A DNA stretch of 33,953 nucleotides from an uncultured Verrucomicrobia subdivision 3 bacterium (GCA_903917705.1 CAIXBQ010000076.1:1-33953); one strand, 5' to 3'. Positions 1-10,341 are shown, numbered from the stretch's first letter. Notes: generated by a model from the letters alone, not told the origin. Made by a program: numbers and translations.

Positions 1-3000
1 GTGAACAGCTTGAAGCTGTTGCCGGCGGTCAGCGCGTTGGTGCCGGTGTTGGTGACGATCAGCGCCCCGCCCTGCGTCAGGGTGCCGGTGACGAAGACGA
101 GGTCGTTGGTTGGCACCCCGCCATTCCGGCTGACTTCCATCGCGGTGCTGCCGGCGAGGACAAGACTGCTGCCGAAAGTCAGCTTGCCGATGCTGTTGGT
201 GCCCGGAGCCAGCATGCCGCCGTTCTGCACGGTGGTCGCGCCGTTGATCGTGCCGGTCCCGCCCAGCGTCGCGTTCGTCTGCACGGTAAAGGTGTTGGTA
301 CCGATGGAGCCGTTGACCAGCAGCGCGCCGGCGCTGATAGTCGTCGCGCCGGTGTAGTTGTTGGTTCCGTATAAGGCGAGCGTGCCAGCGCCGCCCTGAG
401 TCAGCGCGCCGGTGCCGGATATGCGGTTGGTGACCGACAGGGCGTCGGCACGGTTGAAGGCCAAAGTGGCGTTGTTGGTGACGTTACCCAGGCCGAGAGT
501 GCCACTGGTGCCTCCATTGCCGATCCTGAGGGTGCCGGCACTGATGGTTGTCCAACCGTAGCTGTTGTTGCCCGTGAAGGTCCGGGCGCTGCCGTCGCCG
601 GTGACGGTCAAACCGCCGGTGCCGGAGATGTCGCCGCTGAGGGTGCCGCTGCCATAGCCGGTGTTAAAGTTGATGGTGCTGTTGGAGTTGACGAGGACCG
701 GGCTGGCGAAGGTGCCGCCGTTGGGGCCGGGCCACTCGCTGGCGATGGAGCCGCCGTTCAAAACGATGGGCATGGTGACGGTGAGGCTGGTGCCCCACTT
801 GGCGGTGCTCAGCGTGGCGCCGGCGTTGACGGTGATAGTGCCGGTGCCGGCCATGGTCGTGTTTTGCTGCCCGCCCACGCTATAGTCATTAATCAGGCAA
901 ACCGTTCCGCCGTTGATGGCGATGTTGCCCGGGCCGGACATGCTCAGGCCGTTGAGGTAAATCTTTCCGCTGCCGTTCTTCGTCAGGGTGTAGCCGTTGA
1001 GATTCAGGTTGCCATCCTGGCCGGTGGTGGAGCCGATGCAGATGGTGTTGCCGTTGTTGAAGGTGGTATCTCCGGCCAGTGTGAGGTTTTTGAGATAGGC
1101 CTCGGTGCCGGTGCTGTTGGTGATTGCCGTCACACCACCAACTCCCGCACCGCTGACGGTGAACGGTTCGTTGATGGCAAGTTTCTGGCCGTTAAGGTCC
1201 AGCGTGGCGCCGTTGGTCACGAAGGCATTCGCGCCAATGGCGGTGTTGGTGCCGAGCCGTAAAGTCCCGGCTGCCACCAGCGTGGTGCCGGCATAACTGT
1301 TCGATGCCAGCAAGGTTGCCATTCCCAAGCCGGTCTTGAGGAAGTCACCCGGGCCCGATAGGGGGCCCGCAAGCAGGTTGGTTCCCGCGCCATCCAGGGT
1401 GAGGGTGTAGCCATTGTTGGTCACGGCGCCGGTGATATTTAGCGTGCCATTGCTGCTGATGAAGGACTGCGCTGCGGCCATGGTTGTCCCGAGCCCCCAA
1501 GTGTTGCTCCCCGCCTGGTTGACTAGGCCCCACAGGAGTGTCACGGGGTTGCCGGTCAGGACAAAGCCGCCGTTGGTGAAGAAAACCTGTCCCGCCGTCG
1601 CGAGCAGATCGTTGGTGTTATTCTGTCGCAGGGTTCCCTGAAACGTCAGGAACTGCTGGTCGATTGGCAGTGTCCCGCCCCAATTCTCGGATGTGCTCCA
1701 ATCGGCGTTGGTGCCGCCGCCGGTCCAGCGGCTTAAGCCGGTGTTGGTGGTGACTGCCACGGTGCCGTTGGTGTAGAGGTTGCTGGTGTCCCAGAGCAGC
1801 CCCACTGGCAGCACGGGCAGCGTTACGCTGGTGAACGCGCCCGCGTAACTCGAGGCGCTCAGGAGGGCAAAGGAATCGCCTGCCCCGAGCGCATTGGGGC
1901 CGAGATTATTGACCGTCAGGGAGCCGCCGTTGGTCAGTGTCCCGGTCGTGATGAGTTTGCTGCTGGCCGGAGCGGCGCTTTTGGCGATGGACATTTGCAA
2001 AGCACCGGCCAATGCCGGTGGGTTGCCGACCGTCAGCGTGTTGGTGCCGCCGAAGCTCACCGTGCTACCCGGAGCGGCATTGAGTGAGGCGATGGTCTGG
2101 TTGAACCCGTTAAGTTGGAGACTGGCGCTGCTGGAAATGGGAACCGATGCGTTGGCGCCGATGCAATTGGTTGTGCCGCAGAACACGGTGCCGCCCTGTA
2201 GTTGCAGCGCCGTGTTGCCGCTCGTGGCGACGCCATTCAAAACGAGCGAACCGCTGCCACGCTTGTAAAAGCCGAGGCTGCCGACGTTCAGGGGGCCGTT
2301 GATGGTCAAGTCGCCGGTGGCGGTATTTGCGCCGGCATCAACCTGGACCGACATGCCATAGCCGCGGCTGACGATTTGGATGTTGGGATCGAGGCTGGAG
2401 CCCGAGGCGGCGGCGTTGCACCAGAGGCCGTTTCCGTTTATATCGAACGTGCCGATGGCTGCCAGGCCGGAGCCGTATTGTCGGATGGTCGTCGGCGCTA
2501 GTTGCAGGGTGATTTGGCCGCTGGCGTTGTAGCTGGCTCCGCCCGCAAGATAGAATCCAGTCGTGGCGGCGGCCCCATTGCCGGTGACCTTCAAGCCGGT
2601 GTTGGCATAACCGCCGCCGGTGCCATAGCCAACCTTCAGCGTCGCGCCAGCGGCCACGGTATAGGGGGTATCACCAGACTTGCCCTGCACTTCAAGCGTG
2701 CCGGCATTGACGTTGATTGTGCCGGTGATCGTGCTGGCGCCACTGAGGGTCAGGTAGCCCGCGCCGGTTTTGTTGAAGCCCTGCGTGCCGGCCGCCACCG
2801 CGCTGATGATGTTGGTGGCACTCTTGACCGCAATGCTGGGCGTCCCGCTGCTGACCGCCAATGTGAGCGGTCCGCCGCTGCCGGTGCCGAGCGTCCAATT
2901 ATGCTTGGCGTTCGGGTTCAGATCATCAAAAACCAGCGTGCCATTGGTGCGGGCTCCGTCGAGAGTGACAGTCGGATTGAGGCTCAGCCCCAGGGTGCTG

Positions 3001-5792
3001 AAATCCGCGGCGGCATCGACTCCGCCGGCGACAAGTCCGCCGCTCCAGTTGTTGCTGGTCACCCAGGAACCGCCGTTTAGATTGGTCCAGACGCCGGAAC
3101 CGGCGGGGGCCGTAATCAACAGCACAGCCGGCGCGCTGGTGACGCTGTTCGCAACCACGGCGTAATTGCCGACATCGGTCGTGGCGACGCTGGCGATGGA
3201 GTAGCTGGAGTTGGTGGCGTTGAGAATATTGGTCCCGTTAAGTTGCCATTGGTAGGCTGTTGGTGCCGGCCCGATGACCGAAGACCAGAAGGTCGCCGGT
3301 AATCCGCCGATGACCGCGTTAGTCTGGGGAGTGATGCTGACGCTCGCCGGGCCGAGGATGTTCGTCCCGGTCAGGTTGACATTGTCGAAACTCGCCCAGT
3401 GGACGTTGGGATTATAGGAAGGGCCCGCATAGGTGAAGAACCCGGCATATAGCGTCGGGCCGAAATCGGTGAGCGTATTCGTGTTCACCACCGTCCAGGA
3501 GTTTCCGTCCGATGAAGCGGAACTGGTGAACAAGTTGCCGGTCCGCTGGATTCTGTACCACTTCTGGCCGCCAAGATTCCCCGATGAATAACCGCCGCCG
3601 CCGTTGACCATCTCCTCATCCTGGTAATAGGCGCCGCCGCTGACATTGCCAAACACCGCGGTGAAGGGCGCACCGCCGGACTGCCCCCACGGATAACCGG
3701 GGGTCATGTTGGTGGTTCCGCGCAAAATAATCCCCGCCTGCCAGCCGGTGTCGGGGGTGGATCCGTCGGGCAGGGCCGCCGTGCCGGGGAGTCCCGCCAG
3801 GTGCGCCGTCAGAATGCAATCGCCGTTTGCCTGCCGCGTCAGCAGGTTCACGCCGTCACCGATCACCGAATAGGTATTCCCCTGGATGCTCGCGCCACTG
3901 GGGTAGTTGTGATAAAAGATCTGGCCGAACTGCCACGGCGACAGCGCCATGTTCGTCGTGGTCACCGAGTTGACTGGCGAATCAATCAGGTTCGTGCCGT
4001 TGTAGTAAAGCCGGGCGCGAATGGCGTTGCTCGGGTTCGCCCAGACAAACGAATTCAGATTGTAAGGCGGCACAGTGTCCTGCCCCCAAAAGCTGTTGCC
4101 CACATAAAACTGCACGTTGCTGATCGTATTGCCGTTGGCGGTCACAGTGGCGCTGAACGGTACGCTGGCGCCGTTCACCGTGGAAGTATTCGTCGGCGAG
4201 GTCACGCTTACCACCGGTTCGCTTACACCTGGCAGGCGGTAAAATGCCGTGACCGGCACCGCCGTCTTCGGCAGACCCGGCCCTTCCCAGGACAAGCCAA
4301 GTGTGTCGTAGTAATCCTGCGCGGCGCAGAAGAACTGCACGCTGAACACGTGGTAACCCGCCTGCAAGCCGATTTCCCCGCTCAGGTCCTCCGGGCTGTG
4401 CAAGCCGTCATTGTTCACCACCAGTTGGCCATCCACGTAAAGCTGGCTGCCCTGGTCGGAATTGAGCGTGAAGGCATACAGGCCGTTGCTCGGCGCGTTG
4501 AGGTAGCCGGTGTAATTAAATCCGTAGCTGAAGCGCTGGCGCCGCGGCGTCAAATCCAGGCTGCTCACCGCCCCGCGCAGCACCGGTGTCAGGGAGGCGA
4601 AGTTTGGCAGCGCCGACCAATTCGTAGCCGTCTCATAATAGGCGAAGTTCAGGCCGCTGGTAGCGCCGGGAACGCTGGTGGCCGCGCTCAAGTTGGCATT
4701 GCTCACTGTGACGGTTACCGGCGGATTGGTCTGATAAAACACATCAACAATGGTCAACTGAGGATGCGGCGTGGCGATGCCCGGGATATTGACCAGCTTC
4801 TGCCGCGCCTCCGGGTCAATGTCATAAAACGTAGCCCCCACCGTGCCGGTGTGGCTTGCGTTGGTATAGACATCAATCCGGTAGGCGAATTGCGGCGAAC
4901 TTGTGTTTGGTATCTGCCATTGCACCAGCATTTGACTGCCCGAGACGGTCGCGCCGTAATTGGTGACCACGATCGGGTCCAGAAAATTGGGCGTTGCCGG
5001 CTGCGTGAGCGTGATCCAGGTGTTGGCGACATAGCCATTCGTCGTGCCGGCTTCGCAATAAACCACCGAGTTGTTCTCCATCAACCCCACGCTGCACGCC
5101 GTGTTGCAAGTGAACTGGTTGGCGCTGTTCCAGGTGCCGCCCTTGTAATAATACACATTCCGGTGCTCCATCCGGTTGGTGTTCGCGCCGCCGGTGAAAT
5201 GCTCCTGAAACGTCATCTGCCCGCCGATGCCGGTCACCGCGAACGGCAGTTGCATCGTCCCGTAGTGGTACCAGACGCCCGTCGTCCCATCCCGCAGCCA
5301 TTGCCCGGCATAACCCCGGTGCGGCGTCCCGTCCACCGGCTGCCATGTCCGGAACGCCTCCCGATACCAGACATTCGTCACCCAAAACGAGAAAGACGTC
5401 GGCGCCACGCAAATCGTTCCTTCGCCGATGGTCGGCCGGAATGTGCAGGTCGGCATGACATAGACCGGCGTGATCGTGTCGTTGATATTGATCGGATTGC
5501 TCAACGGCCAGAAGCTCCAGTTCACCCCTTGCTTCACCGGGCTGGGCGATCCGGCGGGCGGATTAGGCAGCCCGCTGTAGAAATAGCCGCTCACTCCGTC
5601 GCTGCTCTGCCACCATTGGCTCAGCCACGTATCGTAGAAACTGCTGTTCCAATACGGCCAGCGCACCTCTTGCACCAGCACGTCGGACCCGCCCTGGCTA
5701 TTGAAGTACGTGTATTGGGCGCGGGCCGGAATCGAGAACAGGCCGGCGGCTGCAACCAAACCGAGCAAGATGCAATGACGAAGTGTTTTCAT
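1..5792 (-). CDS. Giant secreted beta-strand-repeat protein (3' end beyond window)
   Basis: The minus-strand frame starts at the ATG at 5792 and has no stop down to base 1, giving about 1930 codons; the C terminus is outside the window. Residues 1-26 form a signal peptide ending in ARA. Residues about 28-230 are rich in Trp and Tyr and resemble DUF3472 (EHRNVYYYKGG motif). A PA14-like domain follows at about 385-520 (LYVDGQLVVNNDG), then an Ig-like domain at about 527-610. A concanavalin/DUF1349-like domain covers about 616-807, and a second Ig-like domain about 810-894. From about residue 898 onward the protein consists of autotransporter-associated beta-strand repeats, with units such as NNYTGATTISAGALLVNG, and a second module start near 1730. 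The protein is probably exported as a beta-helical surface or matrix protein; its substrate is unknown. A C-terminal sorting signal or autotransporter barrel cannot be seen. The long open frames on the opposite strand here are shadows of this repetitive GC-rich gene. Confidence 0.85.
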   Translation of the reverse strand, partial: MKTLRHCILLGLVAAAGLFSIPARAQYTYFNSQGGSDVLVQEVRWPYWNSSFYDTWLSQWWQSSDGVSGYFYSGLPNPPAGSPSPVKQGVNWSFWPLSNPININDTITPVYVMPTCTFRPTIGEGTICVAPTSFSFWVTNVWYREAFRTWQPVDGTPHRGYAGQWLRDGTTGVWYHYGTMQLPFAVTGIGGQMTFQEHFTGGANTNRMEHRNVYYYKGGTWNSANQFTCNTACSVGLMENNSVVYCEAGTTNGYVANTWITLTQPATPNFLDPIVVTNYGATVSGSQMLVQWQIPNTSSPQFAYRIDVYTNASHTGTVGATFYDIDPEARQKLVNIPGIATPHPQLTIVDVFYQTNPPVTVTVSNANLSAATSVPGATSGLNFAYYETATNWSALPNFASLTPVLRGAVSSLDLTPRRQRFSYGFNYTGYLNAPSNGLYAFTLNSDQGSQLYVDGQLVVNNDGLHSPEDLSGEIGLQAGYHVFSVQFFCAAQDYYDTLGLSWEGPGLPKTAVPVTAFYRLPGVSEPVVSVTSPTNTSTVNGASVPFSATVTANGNTISNVQFYVGNSFWGQDTVPPYNLNSFVWANPSNAIRARLYYNGTNLIDSPVNSVTTTNMALSPWQFGQIFYHNYPSGASIQGNTYSVIGDGVNLLTRQANGDCILTAHLAGLPGTAALPDGSTPDTGWQAGIILRGTTNMTPGYPWGQSGGAPFTAVFGNVSGGAYYQDEEMVNGGGGYSSGNLGGQKWYRIQRTGNLFTSSASSDGNSWTVVNTNTLTDFGPTLYAGFFTYAGPSYNPNVHWASFDNVNLTGTNILGPASVSITPQTNAVIGGLPATFWSSVIGPAPTAYQWQLNGTNILNATNSSYSIASVATTDVGNYAVVANSVTSAPAVLLITAPAGSGVWTNLNGGSWVTSNNWSGGLVAGGVDAAADFSTLGLSLNPTVTLDGARTNGTLVFDDLNPNAKHNWTLGTGSGGPLTLAVSSGTPSIAVKSATNIISAVAAGTQGFNKTGAGYLTLSGASTITGTINVNAGTLEVQGKSGDTPYTVAAGATLKVGYGTGGGYANTGLKVTGNGAAATTGFYLAGGASYNASGQITLQLAPTTIRQYGSGLAAIGTFDINGNGLWCNAAASGSSLDPNIQIVSRGYGMSVQVDAGANTATGDLTINGPLNVGSLGFYKRGSGSLVLNGVATSGNTALQLQGGTVFCGTTNCIGANASVPISSSASLQLNGFNQTIASLNAAPGSTVSFGGTNTLTVGNPPALAGALQMSIAKSAAPASSKLITTGTLTNGGSLTVNNLGPNALGAGDSFALLSASSYAGAFTSVTLPVLPVGLLWDTSNLYTNGTVAVTTNTGLSRWTGGGTNADWSTSENWGGTLPIDQQFLTFQGTLRQNNTNDLLATAGQVFFTNGGFVLTGNPVTLLWGLVNQAGSNTWGLGTTMAAAQSFISSNGTLNITGAVTNNGYTLTLDGAGTNLLAGPLSGPGDFLKTGLGMATLLASNSYAGTTLVAAGTLRLGTNTAIGANAFVTNGATLDLNGQKLAINEPFTVSGAGVGGVTAITNSTGTEAYLKNLTLAGDTTFNNGNTICIGSTTGQDGNLNLNGYTLTKNGSGKIYLNGLSMSGPGNIAINGGTVCLINDYSVGGQQNTTMAGTGTITVNAGATLSTAKWGTSLTVTMPIVLNGGSIASEWPGPNGGTFASPVLVNSNSTINFNTGYGSGTLSGDISGTGGLTVTGDGSARTFTGNNSYGWTTISAGTLRIGNGGTSGTLGLGNVTNNATLAFNRADALSVTNRISGTGALTQGGAGTLALYGTNNYTGATTISAGALLVNGSIGTNTFTVQTNATLGGTGTINGATTVQNGGMLAPGTNSIGKLTFGSSLVLAGSTAMEVSRNGGVPTNDLVFVTGTLTQGGALIVTNTGTNALTAGNSFKLF

Positions 5793-5856
5793 GTGGCGAT
5801 ATTTTCAAGGCGCGCATGCAAAATAAGCAAATAACAATGACATGCGGCCTCAGGAT

Positions 5857-5905
5857 GCTGTCTGTTTATCACAGACAGCCCTCAATAACCATACCACATT
5901 GAGGG
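5857..5905. terminator. Two adjacent hairpins between htpG and the repeat protein
   Basis: The first hairpin pairs GCTGTCTG with CAGACAGC around a 7-nt loop (5857-5879). The second pairs CCCTCAAT with ATTGAGGG (5879-5905) and is followed by a run of G. They lie downstream of the htpG stop and upstream of the repeat-protein start, both on the minus strand. They could end htpG transcription or form a leader structure for the next gene. Neither has a clear U-tract on the minus strand, so the terminator call is tentative. The remaining bases from 5793 to 6022 show nothing else I recognise. Confidence 0.4.
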
Positions 5906-6022
5906 GGGGGGCTCCGGCGTGCGAATGTGACGGACTTTTATAGGAACCCCGGGCCGTCCCGCATCGTTCCTTGAAAGACGAATGCCTGACCCGAACCCGG
6001 AGCCAAAAATTTCCCCCGCTTT

Positions 6023-7867
6023 CTAATCTTTCGTCAGCACTTTTTCGAGCAGCGAGTTCAGGCGCGTGAGCATCGCGCGGGGATCTTCGAGCAGGCCGGC
6101 GGCAACGCGGGCGTTGTCGAGGATTTGTTCGGCGACACTGCCGGCGAGGGCGGTGTCCTTCTGCCGCATGGCGTCGAGCCGGGCCATGATCGGGTGCGCG
6201 GGATTGATTTCGAGATCCTGCTTGGCGGGCGGCAGGTCGGGGCCGTCCTGTTTCATTGCCTTCATCATGCGCCGCATGTTGGCGGTCATGAATTTGTCCG
6301 CGTCCACCACCACGGCGGGGCTCTCTACGAGCCGCTGCGAGGCGCGCACTTCGCCCACCTTGTCGCCGAGCGTTTCCTTGAGCCATTGTGCGAGCGACTT
6401 CGAGGCATCCTCGGACAATGCGCTTTCTTTCTTGGCACTGAGGTTGAGTTCCGCCTTTTCCGCGAGCTTGAGCGGCTTGCCGTCAAAGGTGTGGAGATGT
6501 TCCATCACGAACTCGTCCCACGCGTCGTAGAGGAACAGGACCTCGAACTTGCGTTCCTTGAACACTTCGAAGTAGGGGCTGGCTTCGGCGGCCTCGCGGT
6601 TGGCGGCGAGTAGGCAATAGATATCCTTCTGTTCGCCGGCCATGCGCGTCACATAATCCGCGAGCGACGTGAGCTTGCCCTTGTCGAGCGCGGACGACTC
6701 GTAGCGCAGCAGTTTGCCGAGCGCTTCCTTGTGCGTAAAGTCGGTGACGATGCCTTCCTTCAAAAAGCGCTGATACTCGTGGTAAAACTTCTCGTAGGCC
6801 GCGGCGTCCTTCCCGGACTGCTCGTCGAGGAATTTCAGGAAGCGGCTCGTGAGCACCTTGTTCAGCTTCTGCATGAGCGTGGTGTCCTGCATCGTCTCGC
6901 GCGAGATGTTCAGCGGGAGATCTTCGCTGTCCACGACGCCCTTGAGGAAACGCAGCCATTCCGGGAACAGGCCCTTGGCCTTCGCTTGGATGAGGATCTT
7001 GCGGCAATAGAGATTCACCTCGGACTCGATCCGGCCCATGCCCAGCGTTTCAAAATTCCGCTGCGGCACAAACAGCAGCGACTGGATGGCCAGCGGGGCG
7101 TCTGCGGAAAAATGCAGCCGGAACAGCGGCTGGTCATGGTCGTGGCCGATGAAGGTGTAGAACTCGTTGTATTCCTCCTCCTTGATCTCGTTCTTGTTGC
7201 GCGCCCAGATGGCTTGCACGGTGTTCAGCCGCTTGGTGTTCAGCTCAATCGGAAACGGTACGAAGCTCGAATAGCGCTGGATGATGCGCTCGACGGTGTT
7301 CTCCTGGGCGAAGTCCTTGGCGTCGTCCTTGAGTTCAAGGGTGATCTTGGTGCCGCGCGGCAGATCGGCGGCCGGTGCGAGCTCGTAGCCGCCCATGCCT
7401 TCGCTGATCCACTGCCAGCCGGTTTCATCCGGCGCGAACGAGCGGCTGAGGACGGTCACCTTTTTCGCCACCATGAACGCGGAATAAAAACCCACGCCGA
7501 ACTGGCCGATCAGGCCCACGTCCGGCTTCTTCTCTTCGCTGAGCTGTTTCAGAAACGCCTTCGTGCCGGAATGCGCGATGGTGCCGAGGTTCTCGACGAG
7601 CTCCCCATGCGTCATGCCCAGGCCCGTGTCGGTGATGGTGATGGTGCCGGCCTTGTCGTCCGTGGTCACCGCGATGCCGGGCGCGATCTCGGATTGGTAA
7701 ACCGGCTGGCCGGAAGATTGGTTGAAGCGAAGTTTCTCGCACGCGTCGGTGCTGTTGGAAATCAATTCGCGCACGAAGATTTCTTTGTCGGTGTAAAGCG
7801 AATGGATGACGATGTCCAGCAGTTGCTGGATCTCCGCCTGAAAATGATGGGTCTCGGTTTTACTCAT
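6023..7867 (-). CDS. htpG: Molecular chaperone HtpG (Hsp90)
   Basis: At 614 residues this is the usual length for bacterial Hsp90, an ATP-dependent cytosolic chaperone that works with DnaK on late folding steps. The N-terminal GHKL ATPase motifs are all present: FVRELISNSTDA (31-42) with the Mg-binding Asn, DTGLGM (80-85), GTIAHSGTKAF (95-105) and QFGVGFYSAFMVA (122-134). The middle domain carries the conserved PLNISRE segment with its catalytic-loop Arg, and the C terminus has a normal dimerisation domain. The gene is monocistronic and divergent from the VIT/vWA gene across a 135-bp gap. I see no CIRCE-type operator in that gap. Start at the ATG at 7867, giving MSKTETHHFQAEIQQLL, which matches the family N terminus. 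Confidence 0.97.
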   Translation of the reverse strand: MSKTETHHFQAEIQQLLDIVIHSLYTDKEIFVRELISNSTDACEKLRFNQSSGQPVYQSEIAPGIAVTTDDKAGTITITDTGLGMTHGELVENLGTIAHSGTKAFLKQLSEEKKPDVGLIGQFGVGFYSAFMVAKKVTVLSRSFAPDETGWQWISEGMGGYELAPAADLPRGTKITLELKDDAKDFAQENTVERIIQRYSSFVPFPIELNTKRLNTVQAIWARNKNEIKEEEYNEFYTFIGHDHDQPLFRLHFSADAPLAIQSLLFVPQRNFETLGMGRIESEVNLYCRKILIQAKAKGLFPEWLRFLKGVVDSEDLPLNISRETMQDTTLMQKLNKVLTSRFLKFLDEQSGKDAAAYEKFYHEYQRFLKEGIVTDFTHKEALGKLLRYESSALDKGKLTSLADYVTRMAGEQKDIYCLLAANREAAEASPYFEVFKERKFEVLFLYDAWDEFVMEHLHTFDGKPLKLAEKAELNLSAKKESALSEDASKSLAQWLKETLGDKVGEVRASQRLVESPAVVVDADKFMTANMRRMMKAMKQDGPDLPPAKQDLEINPAHPIMARLDAMRQKDTALAGSVAEQILDNARVAAGLLEDPRAMLTRLNSLLEKVLTKD

Positions 7868-8002
7868 GGGCCTGTTTTATTAATCAACGCCGCCGCCCGC
7901 GTCAAGCTGCCGAACCGTTTCCTCCCGGTTCTTTTTCCCCCGCCCGGCCCGTTCGCCGCCAAAAAGCGGGAGCATTCCGGTTGCTTCCCCGTCCAATCCT
8001 GC

Positions 8003-10309
8003 ATGAAACGATTCCTTGCTTTGCTGGTCCTGCTGGCCGCCGCGGCTTCGGCGTTTGGCGACGGTTTTATTTACATTGATGACCCCCATATCCATCCGCC
8101 CGGGCCGCGACCGCCGGCCTGGCCATCGCCCCGCCCCTACGCTTTTGCCCCGCTCGAAGTCACCTACCACCATGTCAATGTGAAGATCGACGGCCAGGTG
8201 GCGGTGACGTCCGTGGACCAGGAATTTTACAATCCCAACCCGCAGCGCCTCGAGGGCACCTATCTCTTTCCCATTCCCAAGGGCGCGCAGATTGACAAGT
8301 TCACCATGGACATCGGCGGCAAGCCGGTCGAGGCCGAATTGCTGCCGGCGGACAAGGCGCGGAAAATCTACGAAGACATCGTCCGCCGGCTCCGCGACCC
8401 CGCCCTGATGGAATACGCCGACCGCGACGTGTTCAAGGTGCGCATCTTTCCCATCGAGCCGAACAGCCGGAAGCACATCACGCTGTCCTACACCCAGGTC
8501 CTCCCGTCCGATTCCGGCCTCGTCGGGTATGTGTATCCGCTGAACACGGAAAAGTTCTCCGCCAAACCCATCCAGAACGTGAGCATCAAGGTCGAGCTGC
8601 AAAGCGACCGTCCGCTCAAGTCCATTTATTCGCCGAGCCACGCCGTTGAAATCAAGCGGCGCGACGCCACCCACGCCACCATCGGCTACGAGATCACCGA
8701 AGCGCTGCCCAACACGGATTTCGCGCTCTACTTCGCCCCGGAAAAGGACGAGCTCGGCGTGAACCTGATCGCGCACCGGGCGGCTGGCGAGGACGGTTAT
8801 TTCATGCTGCTCGCGTCGCCCGGCGCCGACGCCCAGGACCGCGCGGTCATGCCCAAGGACGTGGCCTTTGTGCTGGACACCTCCGGCTCCATGGCCGGCA
8901 AGAAACTCGAGCAGGCCAAGAAGGCGCTCCGGTTCTGCGTCGAAAACCTGAATGACCGCGACCGCTTTGAGATCATCCGCTTCTCCACCGAGGTGGAGCC
9001 GCTGTTCGACCAGCTCGTCAGCGCCAGCGAGGCGAATCGCGGCAAGGCCAATGACTTCATCAAGGACCTCAAGCCCATCGGCGGAACCGCCATTGACAGC
9101 GCCCTGCAAAAGGCCCTGTCCCTCCGGCCCGACCGCGCCGACCATCCCTTCGTCGTCATCTTTCTCACCGACGGCATGCCCACCATCGGCACCACCGACG
9201 AGGGCCAGATCATCGCCAACGTCAAAAAGCTGAACGCCGGCCGCACTCGCGTCTTCTGCTTCGGCATCGGCGCCGACGTGAACACCCATCTGCTCGACCG
9301 CATCACCGAGGAGACCCGCGGCTTCAGCCAGTATGTCCTGCCGGAAGAAGACCTCGAAGTGAAAGTCTCCAACTTCTTTTCCAAGATCAAGGACCCCGTC
9401 CTCGCCAACCCCGTCATCAAGTTCGCCGCCGGCGTGCGGGTCACCAAATTGTATCCGGCGCCCCTGCCGGACCTGTTCCGGGGCGACCAGCTCGTATTGG
9501 TCGGGCGCTATTCCGGCCAAGGCAGCTCCGCCGCCGTCCTCGAAGGCACCGTCAACGGCGTCACCCGCCAGTTCACCTACGAAGTCAATTTCCCCGGCGC
9601 CGCCGACCGGCATGAATTCATCCCCCGCCTCTGGGCCACCCGCCGCGTCGGCACCCTCCTGGACGAAATCCGCCTGCACGGCGAAAACGCCGAACTGCGC
9701 GACGAAGTCACCGAGCTCGCCCGCCGGTTCAACATCGTCACCCCCTACACCGCCTATCTCATCGTCGAGGACGAAGACCGCCGCGGCGTGCCCCTGGCCA
9801 TGCAATCCCTTTCGCAGCTCAACACCGACGGCGCCGCCCGCCGCGAGGCCGCGGAGAACTGGCATTTCTTCCGGAGCGAAGTCCAGGGCGACAAAGCCCT
9901 CGCCGGCGCGCGCTACGGCCTCGCCTTGAAAGATGCCAACGTCGCCTCCGCCGCCTCCGTCAGCGGCGCCGTCGAGGCCAACCGCGCCCTCGGCTTCAGC
10001 GGCGGCGTGGGCGCGGGCGGGATGGCCGCCATGCCCGCCATGTCGCCGGACGACTCCAAGGCCCGGCTCGCCAATTACTCGCAGCAGGGCCAGCTCGTCG
10101 CCGGGAAAAACTTCTTCCAGAACACCGGCAACCAGTGGGTGGACACCCTCACGCAAAAATTCCAGAACGCCAAGCGCCAGCGCATCCAGTTCAACTCCGC
10201 CGAATATTTCGACTTTGCCGCCAAGAACTCCAAGGCCCTCCCCTGGCTCGCCCTCGGCCAAAACGTGCAATTCGTCCTCGACGACACCCTCTACGAAATC
10301 TACGAATGA
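8003..10309 (+). CDS. Secreted VIT and von Willebrand factor A domain protein
   Basis: The predicted protein has 768 residues. The open frame extends far upstream, opposite htpG, but the ATG at 8003 is chosen because it begins a clean signal peptide (MKRFLALLVLLAAAASAFG). A proline-rich linker is followed by a VIT (vault inter-alpha-trypsin) domain at about 50-180, with QEFYNPNP and GTYLFPIP. A vWA domain lies at about 285-460 with an intact MIDAS (DTSGSM near residue 291, later GGTAID and FLTDGMP). The C-terminal part contains RRFNIVTPYTAYLIVED, typical of marine-proteobacteria and Verrucomicrobia VIT proteins, and a Gly/Ala/Met-rich stretch. No C-terminal membrane anchor or sortase motif is evident. 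The protein is probably an extracytoplasmic metal-dependent adhesion or protein-interaction factor. A strong antisense frame covers most of it because of base composition. Confidence 0.88.
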   Translation: MKRFLALLVLLAAAASAFGDGFIYIDDPHIHPPGPRPPAWPSPRPYAFAPLEVTYHHVNVKIDGQVAVTSVDQEFYNPNPQRLEGTYLFPIPKGAQIDKFTMDIGGKPVEAELLPADKARKIYEDIVRRLRDPALMEYADRDVFKVRIFPIEPNSRKHITLSYTQVLPSDSGLVGYVYPLNTEKFSAKPIQNVSIKVELQSDRPLKSIYSPSHAVEIKRRDATHATIGYEITEALPNTDFALYFAPEKDELGVNLIAHRAAGEDGYFMLLASPGADAQDRAVMPKDVAFVLDTSGSMAGKKLEQAKKALRFCVENLNDRDRFEIIRFSTEVEPLFDQLVSASEANRGKANDFIKDLKPIGGTAIDSALQKALSLRPDRADHPFVVIFLTDGMPTIGTTDEGQIIANVKKLNAGRTRVFCFGIGADVNTHLLDRITEETRGFSQYVLPEEDLEVKVSNFFSKIKDPVLANPVIKFAAGVRVTKLYPAPLPDLFRGDQLVLVGRYSGQGSSAAVLEGTVNGVTRQFTYEVNFPGAADRHEFIPRLWATRRVGTLLDEIRLHGENAELRDEVTELARRFNIVTPYTAYLIVEDEDRRGVPLAMQSLSQLNTDGAARREAAENWHFFRSEVQGDKALAGARYGLALKDANVASAASVSGAVEANRALGFSGGVGAGGMAAMPAMSPDDSKARLANYSQQGQLVAGKNFFQNTGNQWVDTLTQKFQNAKRQRIQFNSAEYFDFAAKNSKALPWLALGQNVQFVLDDTLYEIYE

Positions 10310-10341
10310 CCCCGGCCTGCGGCGGCGGTTTCATGGGGAAA

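Noticed and set aside
3801..5834. 677-codon plus-strand open frame
   Set aside because: It is the exact antisense of the repeat-protein gene; the minus strand gives a signal peptide and recognisable domains, the plus strand only Arg/His/Val-rich noise.
6731..8002. Upstream extension of the VIT/vWA frame
   Set aside because: It runs antisense through htpG; the signal peptide at 8003 marks the true start.
7880..10270. 796-codon minus-strand open frame
   Set aside because: Shadow of the VIT/vWA gene caused by GC-rich codon use; no known domain, and the plus strand has a complete MIDAS and signal peptide.
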